DNA from: DATHAP01 sp963762865
Lineage (GTDB): Bacteria; Actinomycetota; Actinomycetes; JACCUZ01
Assembly: GCA_963762865.1 (NCBI GenBank)
Contig: CAVXNC010000011.1
Location: 1-64,000, forward strand
Length of the DNA: 64,000 bases
Reading direction: 5' to 3'
Below are positions 19,492-29,051 of this stretch, one piece after another. Positions within the stretch are counted from its first letter, which is position 1; every line of letters starts with the position of its first letter. The notes below the pieces were generated by a model. That model saw nothing but the letters and a program-made list of their open reading frames with translations. It had not been told where the DNA came from and searched no databases. Both the position numbers and the translations under genes were made by a program.

Positions 19492-20858
19492 GTGACGCGC
19501 ACCTTCGTCCCCCGCCCGGCGCACGACTCGATGTGCACCGCGGCGTCGATGGCCTCGGCCCGTTCGCGCATGCTGGTCAGCCCGAAGCCTCCGGGCCGGC
19601 CACGCGCCGGGTCGAAGCCCCTGCCCCCGTCCGCGACCTCTAGACACCCGGACGCCAACGCGACCGAGATCGCCGGCGCCTCCGCGTGCCGGGCGGCGTT
19701 GGTGACCGCCTCCCGCGCGATCCGCACCAGGTCCTCGCGCACCGCCGGCGCCACCATCACGGACTCGTCCAGGGACAGCTCCACCGGCACGTCGTAGCGG
19801 TCGCCGACCTCGTTGGCGGCCCGCCTCAGCGCGGACGCCAGTCCCTCGTCCGGCGGTGCCGCCAGTGCTGTGATCGCCCGGCGCGCCTCGTCGAGAGCGC
19901 GCATCGACGACGCGCTGATCCTGGCCATCGCTCCGTCGTCCGACGGCCGCAGCGACTCCGACCTGATGTAGCCGAGCTCCTGGACGACGCCGTCGTGCAG
20001 GTCCCGCGCCAGCCGGCGACGCTCGGCCTCGATCGCCATCGACGCCTGCGCGGCCCAGTAGACCCGGATCTCGCGGACCGCGCCGACCAGCAGGAGGACG
20101 TACGTCGTCAGCCTGAGCAGGTCGCCCGCGTACAGCCAGTCGGTGTAGATCGACGGGAAGAGCAGGTAGCAGACGGCGGCCCACGCACCGACACCCAGCG
20201 CCGCTCCGACCCACCCGAGCAGCTCGTCGTCGCTGCGAGCCGCACGACGGGTGAAGACGACCGATGCCACCGCGTTGCACAGCAGGCCGACGGCCTGCAC
20301 GACGAGCACCGCGGGGTGACCGTCGAAGGACGGCCGTCCCGACGACTCCGCCGCGACTCGCACGTCCACCGCACCCTCCGCACCGGAGGCCAGCGCGAAC
20401 ACGACACCACCGAGCAGCCCCGCCAGCGCTACGACGACCATGACGTCGCGCCACGGCTTGGTCGCCGAGTAGGTCGTCGACGACGGGACCACTGCAGCGG
20501 CGAGCATCAGCAGCGCCGCGACCACTCGCACGACCAACGCCGCCCAGCTGCTCGCCGCTCTGCCCGACCCCGAGTCCAGCAGCTCGGGCACCAGCACGAA
20601 GACCGACGCGGTGAGCGCCAGCAGGGACATCGCGTAGACGAGCAGCAACGTCGACAGCTCGGCGGTCCGTCGGTAGCGCCCGTAGAGCAGGAAGGCCACC
20701 AGCGCGGCCACCAGGGTGACGGTGGTCTCGAGCACCAGGTGCCCACCAGTGCTGCGGTAGGCGAACCGGAGGTCGGGCACGACGAGGACCGCGACGGTCA
20801 CCAGCAGCCCGAAGCCGCCGGCCGCCGCGGTGCGCCACACTGCGCTCCGGCCGTTCAC
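19485..20858 (-). CDS. NarL-type sensor histidine kinase (HisKA_3)
   Basis: 457 residues. The N-terminal half carries about seven or eight hydrophobic helices and no obvious large extracytoplasmic domain, suggesting sensing in or at the membrane. The dimerisation/phosphoacceptor motif is RRRLARDLHDGVVQEL. The HATPase domain has REAVTNAARHAE (N box) and DGGRGFDP (G1), with GGFGLTSMRERAE (G2). The GTG start at 20856-20858 is used. It is cognate to the overlapping LuxR-type regulator. The signal is unknown. Confidence 0.93.
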   Translation of the reverse strand: MNGRSAVWRTAAAGGFGLLVTVAVLVVPDLRFAYRSTGGHLVLETTVTLVAALVAFLLYGRYRRTAELSTLLLVYAMSLLALTASVFVLVPELLDSGSGRAASSWAALVVRVVAALLMLAAAVVPSSTTYSATKPWRDVMVVVALAGLLGGVVFALASGAEGAVDVRVAAESSGRPSFDGHPAVLVVQAVGLLCNAVASVVFTRRAARSDDELLGWVGAALGVGAWAAVCYLLFPSIYTDWLYAGDLLRLTTYVLLLVGAVREIRVYWAAQASMAIEAERRRLARDLHDGVVQELGYIRSESLRPSDDGAMARISASSMRALDEARRAITALAAPPDEGLASALRRAANEVGDRYDVPVELSLDESVMVAPAVREDLVRIAREAVTNAARHAEAPAISVALASGCLEVADGGRGFDPARGRPGGFGLTSMRERAEAIDAAVHIESCAGRGTKVRVTW

Positions 20859-20945
20859 ATGTCTCCAACACTCCGGGCGCCGCTCAGGTCACGCCGCCCT
20901 GTCGCGGGTTCATCGTCCCGGAGCGTTTGGGTGTCAGACCGGCGT

Positions 20946-21374
20946 TCAGACCCGAGTCGTACGAACGGCCGACGTCCCCGTCGAACGGCCCACCGGGGCC
21001 GACCGAGCCACCGACACCGCCCAGAGGACGAGCGGGACCTGCACCGGGAGCCGGGCGTAGGTGCCCCACCGGTAGGCGTCCGACCGGCCGGCCGCGTCCA
21101 GCGCCATCTGCACGTTGGCCGGGAAGACCGCGAGCAGCAGGCCGGCCGCCGCCCAGCCGGCCGCCCGCCGGGTCCGTGGCACCGCCACACCCGCGGCGCA
21201 GGCCAGCTCGGCGACGCCGCTGGCGTAGACCAGGCCGTACGTCCAGGGCAGCTGTGGCGGGACGATCGAGGCGAACGCCTTCGGGACGGCGAAGTGCGAC
21301 ACACCCGTCACGGTTAGCAACGACGCGAACAGGTACGGCGACGCGCGTCGCAGGCGGTCACTCGAGTCCGGCAC
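20946..21374 (-). CDS. DoxX-like small membrane protein
   Basis: 142 residues with four hydrophobic segments typical of DoxX/DoxD-like proteins (FASLLTVTGVSHFAVPKAFA, then LPWTYGLVYASGVAELACAA). The family is often linked to redox or thiol stress but the biochemical role is unclear. The GTG start (VPDSSDRL) at 21374 gives the usual N-terminus; the open frame extends much further upstream antisense to the reductase gene, which I consider non-coding. Divergent from the RibD-like reductase with a 36-bp gap. Confidence 0.82.
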   Translation of the reverse strand: MPDSSDRLRRASPYLFASLLTVTGVSHFAVPKAFASIVPPQLPWTYGLVYASGVAELACAAGVAVPRTRRAAGWAAAGLLLAVFPANVQMALDAAGRSDAYRWGTYARLPVQVPLVLWAVSVARSAPVGRSTGTSAVRTTRV

Positions 21375-21410
21375 CGCGAGATCGTCGCAGACGGGTGCGA
21401 GGATCCCGCC

Positions 21411-22127
21411 ATGCGCCAGCTCCTGCCGACGGCAGCGGACTCCGTCAACCTGCACGAGGCCTACGCCTACCCGGACGACGGACCCTGGGTGCGGGCCAAC
21501 ATGGTGGCGTCGCTGGACGGCTCGGCGGTCAAGGACGGCCGGTCCGGCGGGCTCGGCGGCCCCGCCGACAAGGAGGTCTTCGGAGTCCTCCGCTCGCTCT
21601 GCGACGCGGTTGTCGTCGGCGCCGGGACGGCACGGGCCGAGGGCTACCGGGCGCCGCGCGCCAAGGAGGTCGACGCCGACCGGCGCAGCGCGCACGGTCA
21701 GCGCGCCGCGCCCGTCCTCGTCCTGGTGAGCCGCGGGCTGGAGCTCGACCCCGCGTCCGACCTCTTCACCGGCACCGAGCGCACGGTCGTCGTCGCGAGC
21801 GGGTCCGCCGACCGTACGGCGCGGGACCGTCTCTCGGAGGTCGCCGACGTGGTGGTCGCCGGTGACGACGACGTCGACATCGCCGCAGCCTTCGACGACC
21901 TCGCAGAGCGCGGTCTCCCGCGGCTGCTCTGCGAGGGCGGGCCGAGCCTGCTCGCCGACGTGGCCGCCGCCGGACGCCTCGACGAGCTGTGCGTCACGAT
22001 CTCGCCCCAGCTCGTCGGGGGCGACGGCCCGCGCATCGTGCACGGTGCGGAGCTCGACCTCGCCGTCAGACCAGCGCTGCTCCTCGAGCGGGACGGCATG
22101 CTGCTGGCGAGGTACCTCCGCGCCTGA
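21411..22127 (+). CDS. RibD C-terminal-like pyrimidine reductase family protein
   Basis: 238 residues, matching the RibD reductase (DHFR-like) domain alone, without the deaminase. Motifs: RANMVASLDGSAVKDGRSGG, then DAVVVGAGTARAEGY near residues 64-78, and LLCEGGPSLLADVAAAGRLDEL and SPQLVGGDGPRI near the end. In riboflavin synthesis the domain reduces the ribosyl group with NADPH; free-standing actinobacterial copies often lie away from rib genes and may have other substrates. No riboflavin gene is nearby, so function beyond the fold is uncertain. Confidence 0.85.
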   Translation: MRQLLPTAADSVNLHEAYAYPDDGPWVRANMVASLDGSAVKDGRSGGLGGPADKEVFGVLRSLCDAVVVGAGTARAEGYRAPRAKEVDADRRSAHGQRAAPVLVLVSRGLELDPASDLFTGTERTVVVASGSADRTARDRLSEVADVVVAGDDDVDIAAAFDDLAERGLPRLLCEGGPSLLADVAAAGRLDELCVTISPQLVGGDGPRIVHGAELDLAVRPALLLERDGMLLARYLRA

Positions 22128-22130
22128 GGG

Positions 22131-22739
22131 TCAGCGCGGCGAGTAGAACCAGGGCTCGGTGAGGTCGAGGTACTCCGGCTCGCCGTCGCTGAGCGTCATC
22201 AGCTCCTCCATCTGCGCCTGCAGCTCCGGCGGCGCCTCCTTCTTCTCACCCTCGCGAGCCTCGGCCTCGGACGTGAAGTAGTTGACCATCGTCCATTGCC
22301 CACCGGCGTGCCCGATGTTGATGCTGCCGATGATGTCGGGCCGGAAGGCCGACCAGTCGGTGTCGTCCTGCTCCATGAGCTTCCAGGCGCGATCCGGGTC
22401 GGTGCTCCCGCCCTGCATCACCTGGACGAAGCCGGCGTCCTCGGGGTTGCCGCGCACGTCGACCATCACCCGGTCGCTGTTACGGAAGACCGGGTCTCCC
22501 TCGATCAGCTTCGACATCTCGGCCCACCAGGCGCCCTGCTCCGGGCGGTCACTGTTGCGCTGTGCGGCCGCCTCGTCCTCGAAGCGCACGACGGCGACCA
22601 TCTGGCCGTCGCTCGTGACCCCCGAGGTGCTCCCGAGCCAGCCCGCCGCCCCCGGCGCAAGCTCCGTCTGCCAGCGCTCGACCAGCGCCTTCACGGCGGC
22701 CGGGTCGGACACCTTTCCCTCGATGACCTGGACGAACAT
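22131..22739 (-). CDS. Hypothetical protein with two ABM/ferredoxin-like halves
   Basis: 202 residues. The protein looks internally duplicated: MFVQVIEGKVSDPAAVKAL begins half one, and FVQVMQGGSTDPDRAWKLM begins half two near residue 103. Each half is the size of a dimeric alpha/beta-barrel (ABM, monooxygenase-like) domain, with GQMVAVVRFEDEAAAQ and QWTMVNYFTSEAEARE as the matching middles. No active-site residues are recognised. It ends three bases beyond the convergent reductase stop and divergent from ligC. Confidence 0.75.
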   Translation of the reverse strand: MFVQVIEGKVSDPAAVKALVERWQTELAPGAAGWLGSTSGVTSDGQMVAVVRFEDEAAAQRNSDRPEQGAWWAEMSKLIEGDPVFRNSDRVMVDVRGNPEDAGFVQVMQGGSTDPDRAWKLMEQDDTDWSAFRPDIIGSINIGHAGGQWTMVNYFTSEAEAREGEKKEAPPELQAQMEELMTLSDGEPEYLDLTEPWFYSPR

Positions 22740-22865
22740 CGGGCGCCTCCAGTCGCGGCCGGCCGGTCGGCCGGCCCTCGCCTGCGAACGTACGTCCGTG
22801 GACCCTCCGGCGTCGAGGGGCAGCTTGACGTGGCCGGTGCTCCCTCCACGTGGTGGGATGGGCGG

Positions 22866-23943
22866 GTGGACCTTCCTGTGCAGCCGCCGTTGGGACCGAT
22901 GCTGGCCAAGTCGGTCAAGGGCATCCCCGAGCGGTGACCCCGGCGACTACCTCTACGAGCCCAAGTGGGACGGCTTCCGGTGCATCGCCTTCCGTGACGG
23001 CGACGAGGTCGAGCTGTCCAGCCGGGGCGAGCGGCCGCTGACCCGCTACTTCCCGGAGGTGGTCGAGGCACTCAAGGCCAACGTCCCCGACCGGTGCGTC
23101 CTCGACGGCGAGATCGTCATCGTGACCGAGGACCAGCTGGACTTCGAGGCGCTGCTGCAGCGCATCCACCCGGCCAAGTCCCGTGTCGACCGGCTGGCCG
23201 CCGAGACTCCGGCGTCGTTCGTCGCCTTCGACCTGCTGGCGGTCGCCGACGAGTCACTGCTCGAGACGCCTTTCGGTGAGCGACGTGCCCGGCTCGAGCA
23301 GGTCCTCGCCGACGCAGCGCCACCGGTCTTCGTCACCCCGTCGACCGACGACACCGAGACGGCGCAGCAGTGGTTCGAGGTCTTCGAGGGCGCCGGGCTC
23401 GACGGGGTCGTCGCCAAGAAGACCGGTGACGGCTACCGGCCGGACGTACGCGCGATGTACAAGATCAAGCACGAGCGCACGGCGGACTGCGTCGTCGCCG
23501 GCTACCGCTGGCACAAGTCCGGCGGGGTCGTGGGCTCGTTGCTGCTCGGCCTCTACAACGACGACGGCGAGCTGCAGCACGTCGGCGTCTCCGCGTCGTT
23601 CCCGATGAAGCGGCGCGCGGAGCTGGTGGAGGAGCTCGCGCCGTACGCCGTCGAGGACGTGACCGGGCACCCCTGGGCAGCCTGGGCCGAGGCCGAGGCG
23701 CACGAGAAGGCCCGTCTGCCCGGCGCGGTCAGCCGGTGGAACGCCAAGAAGGACCTGTCGTGGGTCCCCCTCAAGCCCGAGCTGGTCGTCGAGGTCGCCT
23801 ACGACCACATGGAGGGCAGCCGCTTCCGGCACACCGCCCAGTGGCGTCGCTGGCGGACGGACCGGGAGCCCGAGTCCTGCACCTACGAGCAGCTCGACCG
23901 CCCCGTACGCTTCGACCTGGCCGACATCCTCACCGCCGGCTGA
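22866..23943 (+). CDS. ligC: ATP-dependent DNA ligase LigC, one-base frameshift near the N-terminus
   Basis: Seals nicks using ATP; actinobacterial LigC can act in base-excision repair or NHEJ-like repair. The nucleotidyl-transferase motif I lysine is in LYEPKWDGFRC, followed by SSRGERPLTRYFPE, LDGEIV (motif III/IV) and VAKKTGDGYRP with YKIKHERTADCVV (motif V). The GTG at 22866 opens as VDLPVQPPLGPMLAKSVKG, then meets TGA at 22935-22937. Dropping one T restores IPER-GDPGDYLYEPKWDG. The span is 1,078 bases (3n+1), consistent with one extra base; intact length would be about 358 residues. A stand-alone LigD polymerase lies 9 kb away; no Ku gene is in the window. Confidence 0.88.
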
Positions 23944-23957
23944 CACCGGCTCACCGT

Positions 23958-24003
23958 CCGACACCTGCCCGGCCGACATCTGCCCGGTCCGACACCTGCC
24001 GCA
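23958..24003. repeat. Three imperfect 15-16-bp direct repeats
   Basis: CCGACACCTGCCCGG, CCGACATCTGCCCGGT and CCGACACCTGCC lie head to tail between ligC and the next gene. They sit just upstream of that gene's Shine-Dalgarno and could be a protein-binding array or simple slippage product. Confidence 0.6.
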
Positions 24004-24014
24004 GAGAGGTCCCC

Positions 24015-24491
24015 GTGTACCGCATCCTGCTGCTCAGCGAGGACACCCTCGTCGACCACGACGCCGCGCGCATCGCGCAGCTGCACGGCGACGAAGAGGT
24101 CGAGATCCACCTGCTGATCCCTGCCGACGCCGAGCACAACCGGCTGATCGAGGCGCTCGACGAGGTGGCGCTGGGGAACCTGCGCGACGCCCTGGACGAC
24201 GACGACCCCACTCCCGAGCAGGCCGAGCTCGAAGCGATGCACGCGGTCAACGAGTCCATCGCCCGGCTCACCGCCGCCGGTCTCACCGCCCGCGGCTCGG
24301 TGACCGGGTCCAACCCGTTGCCGGCCGCCCTCGAGGCGGTCCGCCTGGACGACGCCGACGAGGTCATCGTGGTCACGCCGCCGCACATCATCCAGGCCGG
24401 CCTGCACCGGGACTGGGCGTCGCGCCTGCGCGACGACCTCAAGCTCCCTGTCCTGCACGTCGTGTCCGGCACCGACCGCGTCGTCGGCTGA
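24015..24491 (+). CDS. Universal-stress-protein-like small protein
   Basis: 158 residues. It starts VYRILLLSEDTLVDHDAARI at a GTG preceded by GAGAGG. The middle is acidic and helical (DALDDDDPTPEQAELEAMHA). The C-terminal part, ARGSVTGSNPLPAALEAVR, then DADEVIVVTPPHIIQAGLHR and LPVLHVVSG, resembles the second half of Usp/adenine-nucleotide alpha-hydrolase-like folds. It lacks a clear G-2x-G-9x-G ATP-binding motif. Function is not recognised beyond this fold resemblance. Confidence 0.7.
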   Translation: MYRILLLSEDTLVDHDAARIAQLHGDEEVEIHLLIPADAEHNRLIEALDEVALGNLRDALDDDDPTPEQAELEAMHAVNESIARLTAAGLTARGSVTGSNPLPAALEAVRLDDADEVIVVTPPHIIQAGLHRDWASRLRDDLKLPVLHVVSGTDRVVG

Positions 24492-24780
24492 CGGTCGGCG
24501 CGACGGCATCGGCTCGGTACCGGCTCGGCACCGGCGCATCGGCCGGGCGGGCCCGCGTCCTCGCGCCGGGCGGCGTCCCGAGTAGGAGTTGTGTCCAGGG
24601 TCGGTCCTAGCGTCCCGCCATGGAGCTAAGGGCTGGGTCAAAATCCGGGCAAACCCCTCGGCCGCCGGGCACGTGCCGGATACTGGCCCAGGCTCGACCG
24701 CCACGACTCGAGCCACATCGACCTGTGGCAGATCCCCGCCACACAGGACCACAGACGACGACCACGAGCAGGTGTCCCGC

Positions 24781-27614
24781 ATGCGCCCCACCCGGAGCCT
24801 GCTCCGTGTCCTGACGGGCGCCGCTGCACTCGCCCTCCTGGCTCCGCTGGGCCCCTTCGCAGCTACCGGTGCGCGGGCGGGCACGGCCAGCCCCGACAGC
24901 GACGACCCGCAGGTCCGCCTCGTGGTGCGGACCACCACGCGGGCGGCCGGTCAGGACGTCGTCGACGGCGTGGCGCGCGACGGTGCCCGCGCCGTCAGCC
25001 GGCTGCCACGGCTGAACGCCGTCAGCCTCGAGGTGTCCGTCCTCCCGCGTCGCCGACCTGCGTGACCGGCTGCTGCGCCGCGGCGACGTCACGTCGGTCG
25101 AGGTCGCGCACCGCAGGTGGCTGAGCGAGGAGCCCGCCGACTCGCGCTTCGCCGAGCAGCGCTCCTACCTCGACGTCGTCCGGGCGCCCGCGGCCTGGGA
25201 CCGCACCCACGGCGCGAGCAACGTGCGCATCGCCGTGGTCGACTCGGGGGTCGACGTGACCCATCCCGACCTCGCATCGAAGGTCGCCGGCAGCTACAAC
25301 GCCGTCAGCCCGGGCACCGGCGTGCGCGACCTGGTCGGCCACGGCACCGGCGTGGCCAGCATCGCCGCCGCCGCCACGAACAACGGAGGGGGCATCGCGG
25401 GTGCCGGCTACGACACCTCGCTCCTCGCGGTGAAGGTCGCCGACCGCACGGGTCGGATCTTCACCGACGACCTCGCCAAGGGCATCGTGTGGGCCGCCGA
25501 CAGCGGCGCGGACATCATCAACCTCAGCCTGGGCGGCCCCACCTCGGACCCGCTGGAGAAGGCGGCCGTCGAGTACGCCCAGCGCCACGGGGCCCTCGTC
25601 GTCGCCGCCGCCGGCAACGACGGCACGTCCGGGAAGCAGTTCCCCGGCGCCCTGCGCGGCGTGATCGCCGTCGGAGCCACGACGGCGAACGGCACCGCCC
25701 GCGCGTCCTTCAGCAGCTTCGGCCCGTGGGTCGACGTGGCAGCCCCGGGCCGGTCGATCCTGCTGGCCACGCCCGGCGGCGGCTACGAGCGAGCCGACGG
25801 CACGTCGTTCTCCTCGCCGATGGTCGCCGGCGAGGCTGCTCTGCTGCTCGCCTTCCGGCCCGACCGCACCGCCGACGAGCTCCGCGCGGCGATCACCGCC
25901 GGCGCGACCGACGCCCGCTTCGGCTTCGCGCGCGGCAACGTCGACTTCGCCGCGTCCCTGGACCTGCTGCCTCCGGCGACCACCCCGACGATCACCTCGC
26001 CCGTCGACGGGTCCACGTCGTCCGGCGTCGCGACCGTGAGCGCCACCAGCAGTGCCCCGAAGGTGCGGCTCGGGATCGGGGACCTCACGAAGGTCGTCAC
26101 CACGTCGGGCGGTGCCGCCACAGCGACCTTCGCGACGTACGGCCTCAACGGGCCGCAGACGGCGAGCGCGGCGGACTGCAGTGCGATCAGCCAGTGCTCC
26201 GAGACCGCGGCGACCGTGACGACGACGGTGTCCAACGCGGCGCCGACGATCACCTCGCCGGCGGACGGCTCGACGCAGACCGGGGACCAGATCCGGGTCA
26301 GCGCCGAGGCACCCGACGGGGCGGCAGTCCGCTTCCGGGTCGACGGCACGTCGCTGAGCGCGACGACGACCGCCCCCTACACGGCAAGCCTCCCGCTGGA
26401 GACGCTGGCCAACGGGACGCACACGGTGTCCGCCGTGCTGTGCCGCGCCGACGCCGCGCGCTGCGACACAGGCAACCCGGTACGCGTGGGCATCACGGTC
26501 CAGCGGCTGCACCCGAGCATCACCGGCCTGTCGACGGCGCAGCTGAGCCCCAACGGCGACGGGCGCAACGACGCCACGACCGTCCGCTACCGGCTCGAGG
26601 CCCGCCAGACGGTGACCTTCCGCGTGCGTGACGGCGCCGGGCGGACGGTTGCCCGCCGCGCTCTCGGGGCGCAGTCCGCGGGGACCCACTCGTTCGTCTG
26701 GAACGGCCGCGTCGGCGGCGAAGCCGTCCGCGACGGCGACTTCCGGGTCGAGATCGCGGCGGCAAGCGGGGCGCAGCGCGGGCTCGCGAGCCGGGCGCTC
26801 ACCGTCGACACGAAGGCACCGGCACTGGGTGAGGTGACCCGCTCCAGTCCGCGCGTGCTGCCGGTGCGCGACGGCTACCTCGACCGGGTGGCGCTCTCGA
26901 CGACGCTGCGCGAGCGGGTGGGGTCCGTCGCGCTCGAGGTCCGCTCGTCGGGCCGCCAGGTGCGCACCGTCACCCGCACCGGCGTCGGAGCCAAGCCGGT
27001 CTCGCTGGTCTGGAACGGACGCGACTCGGCCGGCCGGATCGTGTCCTCCGGTGGCTACACGGCACGCCTGGTCGTCACCGACGACGCCGGCAACCGTCGG
27101 GTCGGGGCAGCCAAGTCCGTGACGCGTCTCCGGCCAGCGGCTGGTCCGTCGCTCCGGGTCCATGACCGTGACCGCACGCGAGTCGCTCACCGAGTCCTTC
27201 TTCGACGACTGCTCGCTGGTCTTCCGGCACTCGTCGGGCAAGCGCAAGGGCTGGATCGGCTACTACGCCTCCGGCACCTGCGACTCCGGCGATGCCTACG
27301 CGGTCGCCGACCACCAGGCGCGGCTGCCGGCGGCGGTCCGTTACGGCACCGTCCAGGTCAGCGCGCACGGTGGCCGCGGCGACCCGCGCTTCGCCGACAC
27401 GGCACGGCTCGTCTACCACGACTCGCGGCAGAACGTCAGCGAGGTCGAGCGCCGGCTCGGGTCCACGCTGGGCACCTACACCGCGCCGCGAGTGAGCGCA
27501 GCCAAGCACCTGATCCGCAAGCGGGTGCTGCGCTGGTCGACCTACACGACCGGGACCAACTGGTACGACGTCGAGTCCTACACGGTGCGCTACACCTACT
27601 TCGTGCTCGGCTGA
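24781..27614 (+). CDS. Secreted S8 peptidase with Ig-like and FlgD-like C-terminal domains, two frameshifts
   Basis: The span is 2,834 bases (3n+2), consistent with two extra bases. Signal peptide: RSLLRVLTGAAALALLAPLG, ending ATGARA. A propeptide follows (QVRLVVRTTTRAAGQDVVDG). One extra C near 25042 breaks the frame; without it SVSRVADLRDRLLRRGDVTS reads through. Catalytic Asp is in IAVVDSGVDVTHPDL, His in LVGHGTGVASIAAA, Ser in ADGTSFSSPMVAGEAALLL. Then come two Ig-like modules, each opening PTITSP.DGST, and two FlgD-Ig-like modules (LSPNGDGRNDATTVRY ... FVWNGR.GG and LVWNGRDSAGRIVSSGGY). An extra G near 27123 shifts the last ~155 residues (DDCSLVFRHSSGKRKGWIGY). The real stop is TGA at 27612-27614. 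Confidence 0.85.
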
Positions 27615-27656
27615 GGCGGCCGCTGCCTCCGGCCGGCGGTGCGGCACGATGACGTC

Positions 27657-28691
27657 GTGACCGACCAGCCGCCGCTGCTCCACCGGGCGGCCCGTGTCGA
27701 GGACCGGGTGCACGCCGGCATCGAGCGGTGGCTCCGGCGGCGTGGCTGGCGCCCTCGCGTGATGCCCTACCGGGGCTACGGCGGGGACGGCTGGGTCCGG
27801 GTCCTGGCCCGTGTGCTGCTGGCGCCACCCGACACGGGCAGCCGCGACCTGCAGCTGGGACGGGGCTTCCGCCGCTTCCTCACGGCCACGGCCGCCGACG
27901 TCGAGGTGACCGTCAGCGCCGGCAGCCGCAGCCATCGCGTGGTCAGCGGCCGCGGCGGCTACGTCGACGCCGTGCTCGGGTCCGACCTCGAGCCGGGCTG
28001 GGCCGACGTGACCATGACCGTCGAGGGGGCGTCGCCGGTGCCGGTCGCCGTCCGCGTCGTCGACACGGCCGCGACCGTCGGCGTCGTGAGCGACATCGAC
28101 GACACCGTGCTGGTCACCGCGCTCCCCCGGCCGCTGCTCGCGGCGTGGAACACGTTCGTGCGCCACGAGGGGACCCGCCGGCCGGTGCGCGGCATGGCGA
28201 CGCTCTACCGGGAGATCGAGGCGCAGCACCCCGACGCGCCCTACTTCTACCTCTCGACCGGCGCCTGGAACGTGGCGCCGGTGCTGGACCAGTTCCTGCA
28301 CCGGCACGCGTACCCACCCGGCCCGCTGCTGATGACCGACTGGGGGCCTACCCCGGACTCCTGGTTCCGGTCCGGGCGCGAGCACAAGCGCCGGGAGATC
28401 GCCCGGCTGCTCGACGAGTTCCCCGACATCCGGTGGCTGCTGATCGGTGACGACGGGCAGCACGACCCGGAGATCTACGGCGAGACGGCGGAGCGCTCGC
28501 CCGAGCGGGTCCGTGCCGTGGTCATCCGTCAGCTCTCGCCGACCGAGCAGGTGCTGACCCACGGCAGCCCGGAGCCGATCCGGGAGCCCGGGAGACGAGA
28601 TCGCCGCGACCGGCGCGCGTACGACGACGTGCGCGCACCGGACGGCTTCCGGCTGCTGTCGCGACTTCGCGAGCGTGGCCTGCTGGGCTGA
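27657..28691 (+). CDS. App1-like (DUF2183) phosphatase
   Basis: 344 residues. The HAD-like catalytic signature GVVSDIDDTVLVTAL is near residue 145, with YFYLSTGAWNVAPVL and LLMTDWGPTPDSWF after it, and LLIGDDGQHDPEIY toward the end. This is the App1/phosphatidate-phosphatase-like domain; bacterial members are of uncertain substrate. The N-terminal 130 residues form a beta-rich domain typical of the family. I use the GTG at 27657; a GTG at 27639 in frame would add six residues. No clear Shine-Dalgarno distinguishes them. Confidence 0.87.
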   Translation: MTDQPPLLHRAARVEDRVHAGIERWLRRRGWRPRVMPYRGYGGDGWVRVLARVLLAPPDTGSRDLQLGRGFRRFLTATAADVEVTVSAGSRSHRVVSGRGGYVDAVLGSDLEPGWADVTMTVEGASPVPVAVRVVDTAATVGVVSDIDDTVLVTALPRPLLAAWNTFVRHEGTRRPVRGMATLYREIEAQHPDAPYFYLSTGAWNVAPVLDQFLHRHAYPPGPLLMTDWGPTPDSWFRSGREHKRREIARLLDEFPDIRWLLIGDDGQHDPEIYGETAERSPERVRAVVIRQLSPTEQVLTHGSPEPIREPGRRDRRDRRAYDDVRAPDGFRLLSRLRERGLLG

Positions 28692-28718
28692 CCCGGTACC
28701 GAGGCGTCGACCAGTCGT

Positions 28719-28982
28719 TCAGGCGGTGGCCTCGGCGACGAAGGCGTTGTCCGTGGTCAGCTCCAGCAGCAGGGACTGGTCCAACGAGACAGCCACGACG
28801 TGCTCACGGGAGACGACGTGCGCCTTGAGCCCGTCGAGCAGGATCACGCAGAAGCGGTCCAGGCCGCCGACCAGGACGTGCACGTACGAGCGGCCGGTCG
28901 TGGTCTCCACGTCGACGCGCATGCCGCGCTGGTGGGCGACGTCGAGGGCGAACCCGACCGTCACCATCATGCTCTCGTGCAC
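28719..28982 (-). CDS. Small conserved-looking hypothetical protein
   Basis: 87 residues, beta-rich (VDVETTTGRSYVHVLVGGLD, then FCVILLDGLKAHVVSREHVV), possibly a small Sm/SH3-like barrel; no family recognised. The start is a GTG followed by HESMMVTVG. A strong Shine-Dalgarno (AGAGGAGG, about 8 bases upstream) supports this start. It faces the App1-like gene convergently. Confidence 0.65.
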   Translation of the reverse strand: MHESMMVTVGFALDVAHQRGMRVDVETTTGRSYVHVLVGGLDRFCVILLDGLKAHVVSREHVVAVSLDQSLLLELTTDNAFVAEATA

Positions 28983-29051
28983 GGGCCCCGCCTCCTCTCG
29001 ACGTCGGACCGAGTCTGGGGGTGTGTCGGCGGGAACCGCGCGCGGCTCGCG

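Noticed and set aside
17484..22937. Programmed +1 frameshifting at TGA-C as the main explanation for two frame breaks
   Set aside because: Two further breaks nearby do not sit at stop codons, and LigC and S8 families are not known to use recoding; an extra base is simpler.
25022..27247. 741-codon minus-strand frame opposite the second S8 peptidase
   Set aside because: Its peptide is repetitive and featureless, while the plus strand has catalytic Asp/His/Ser motifs.
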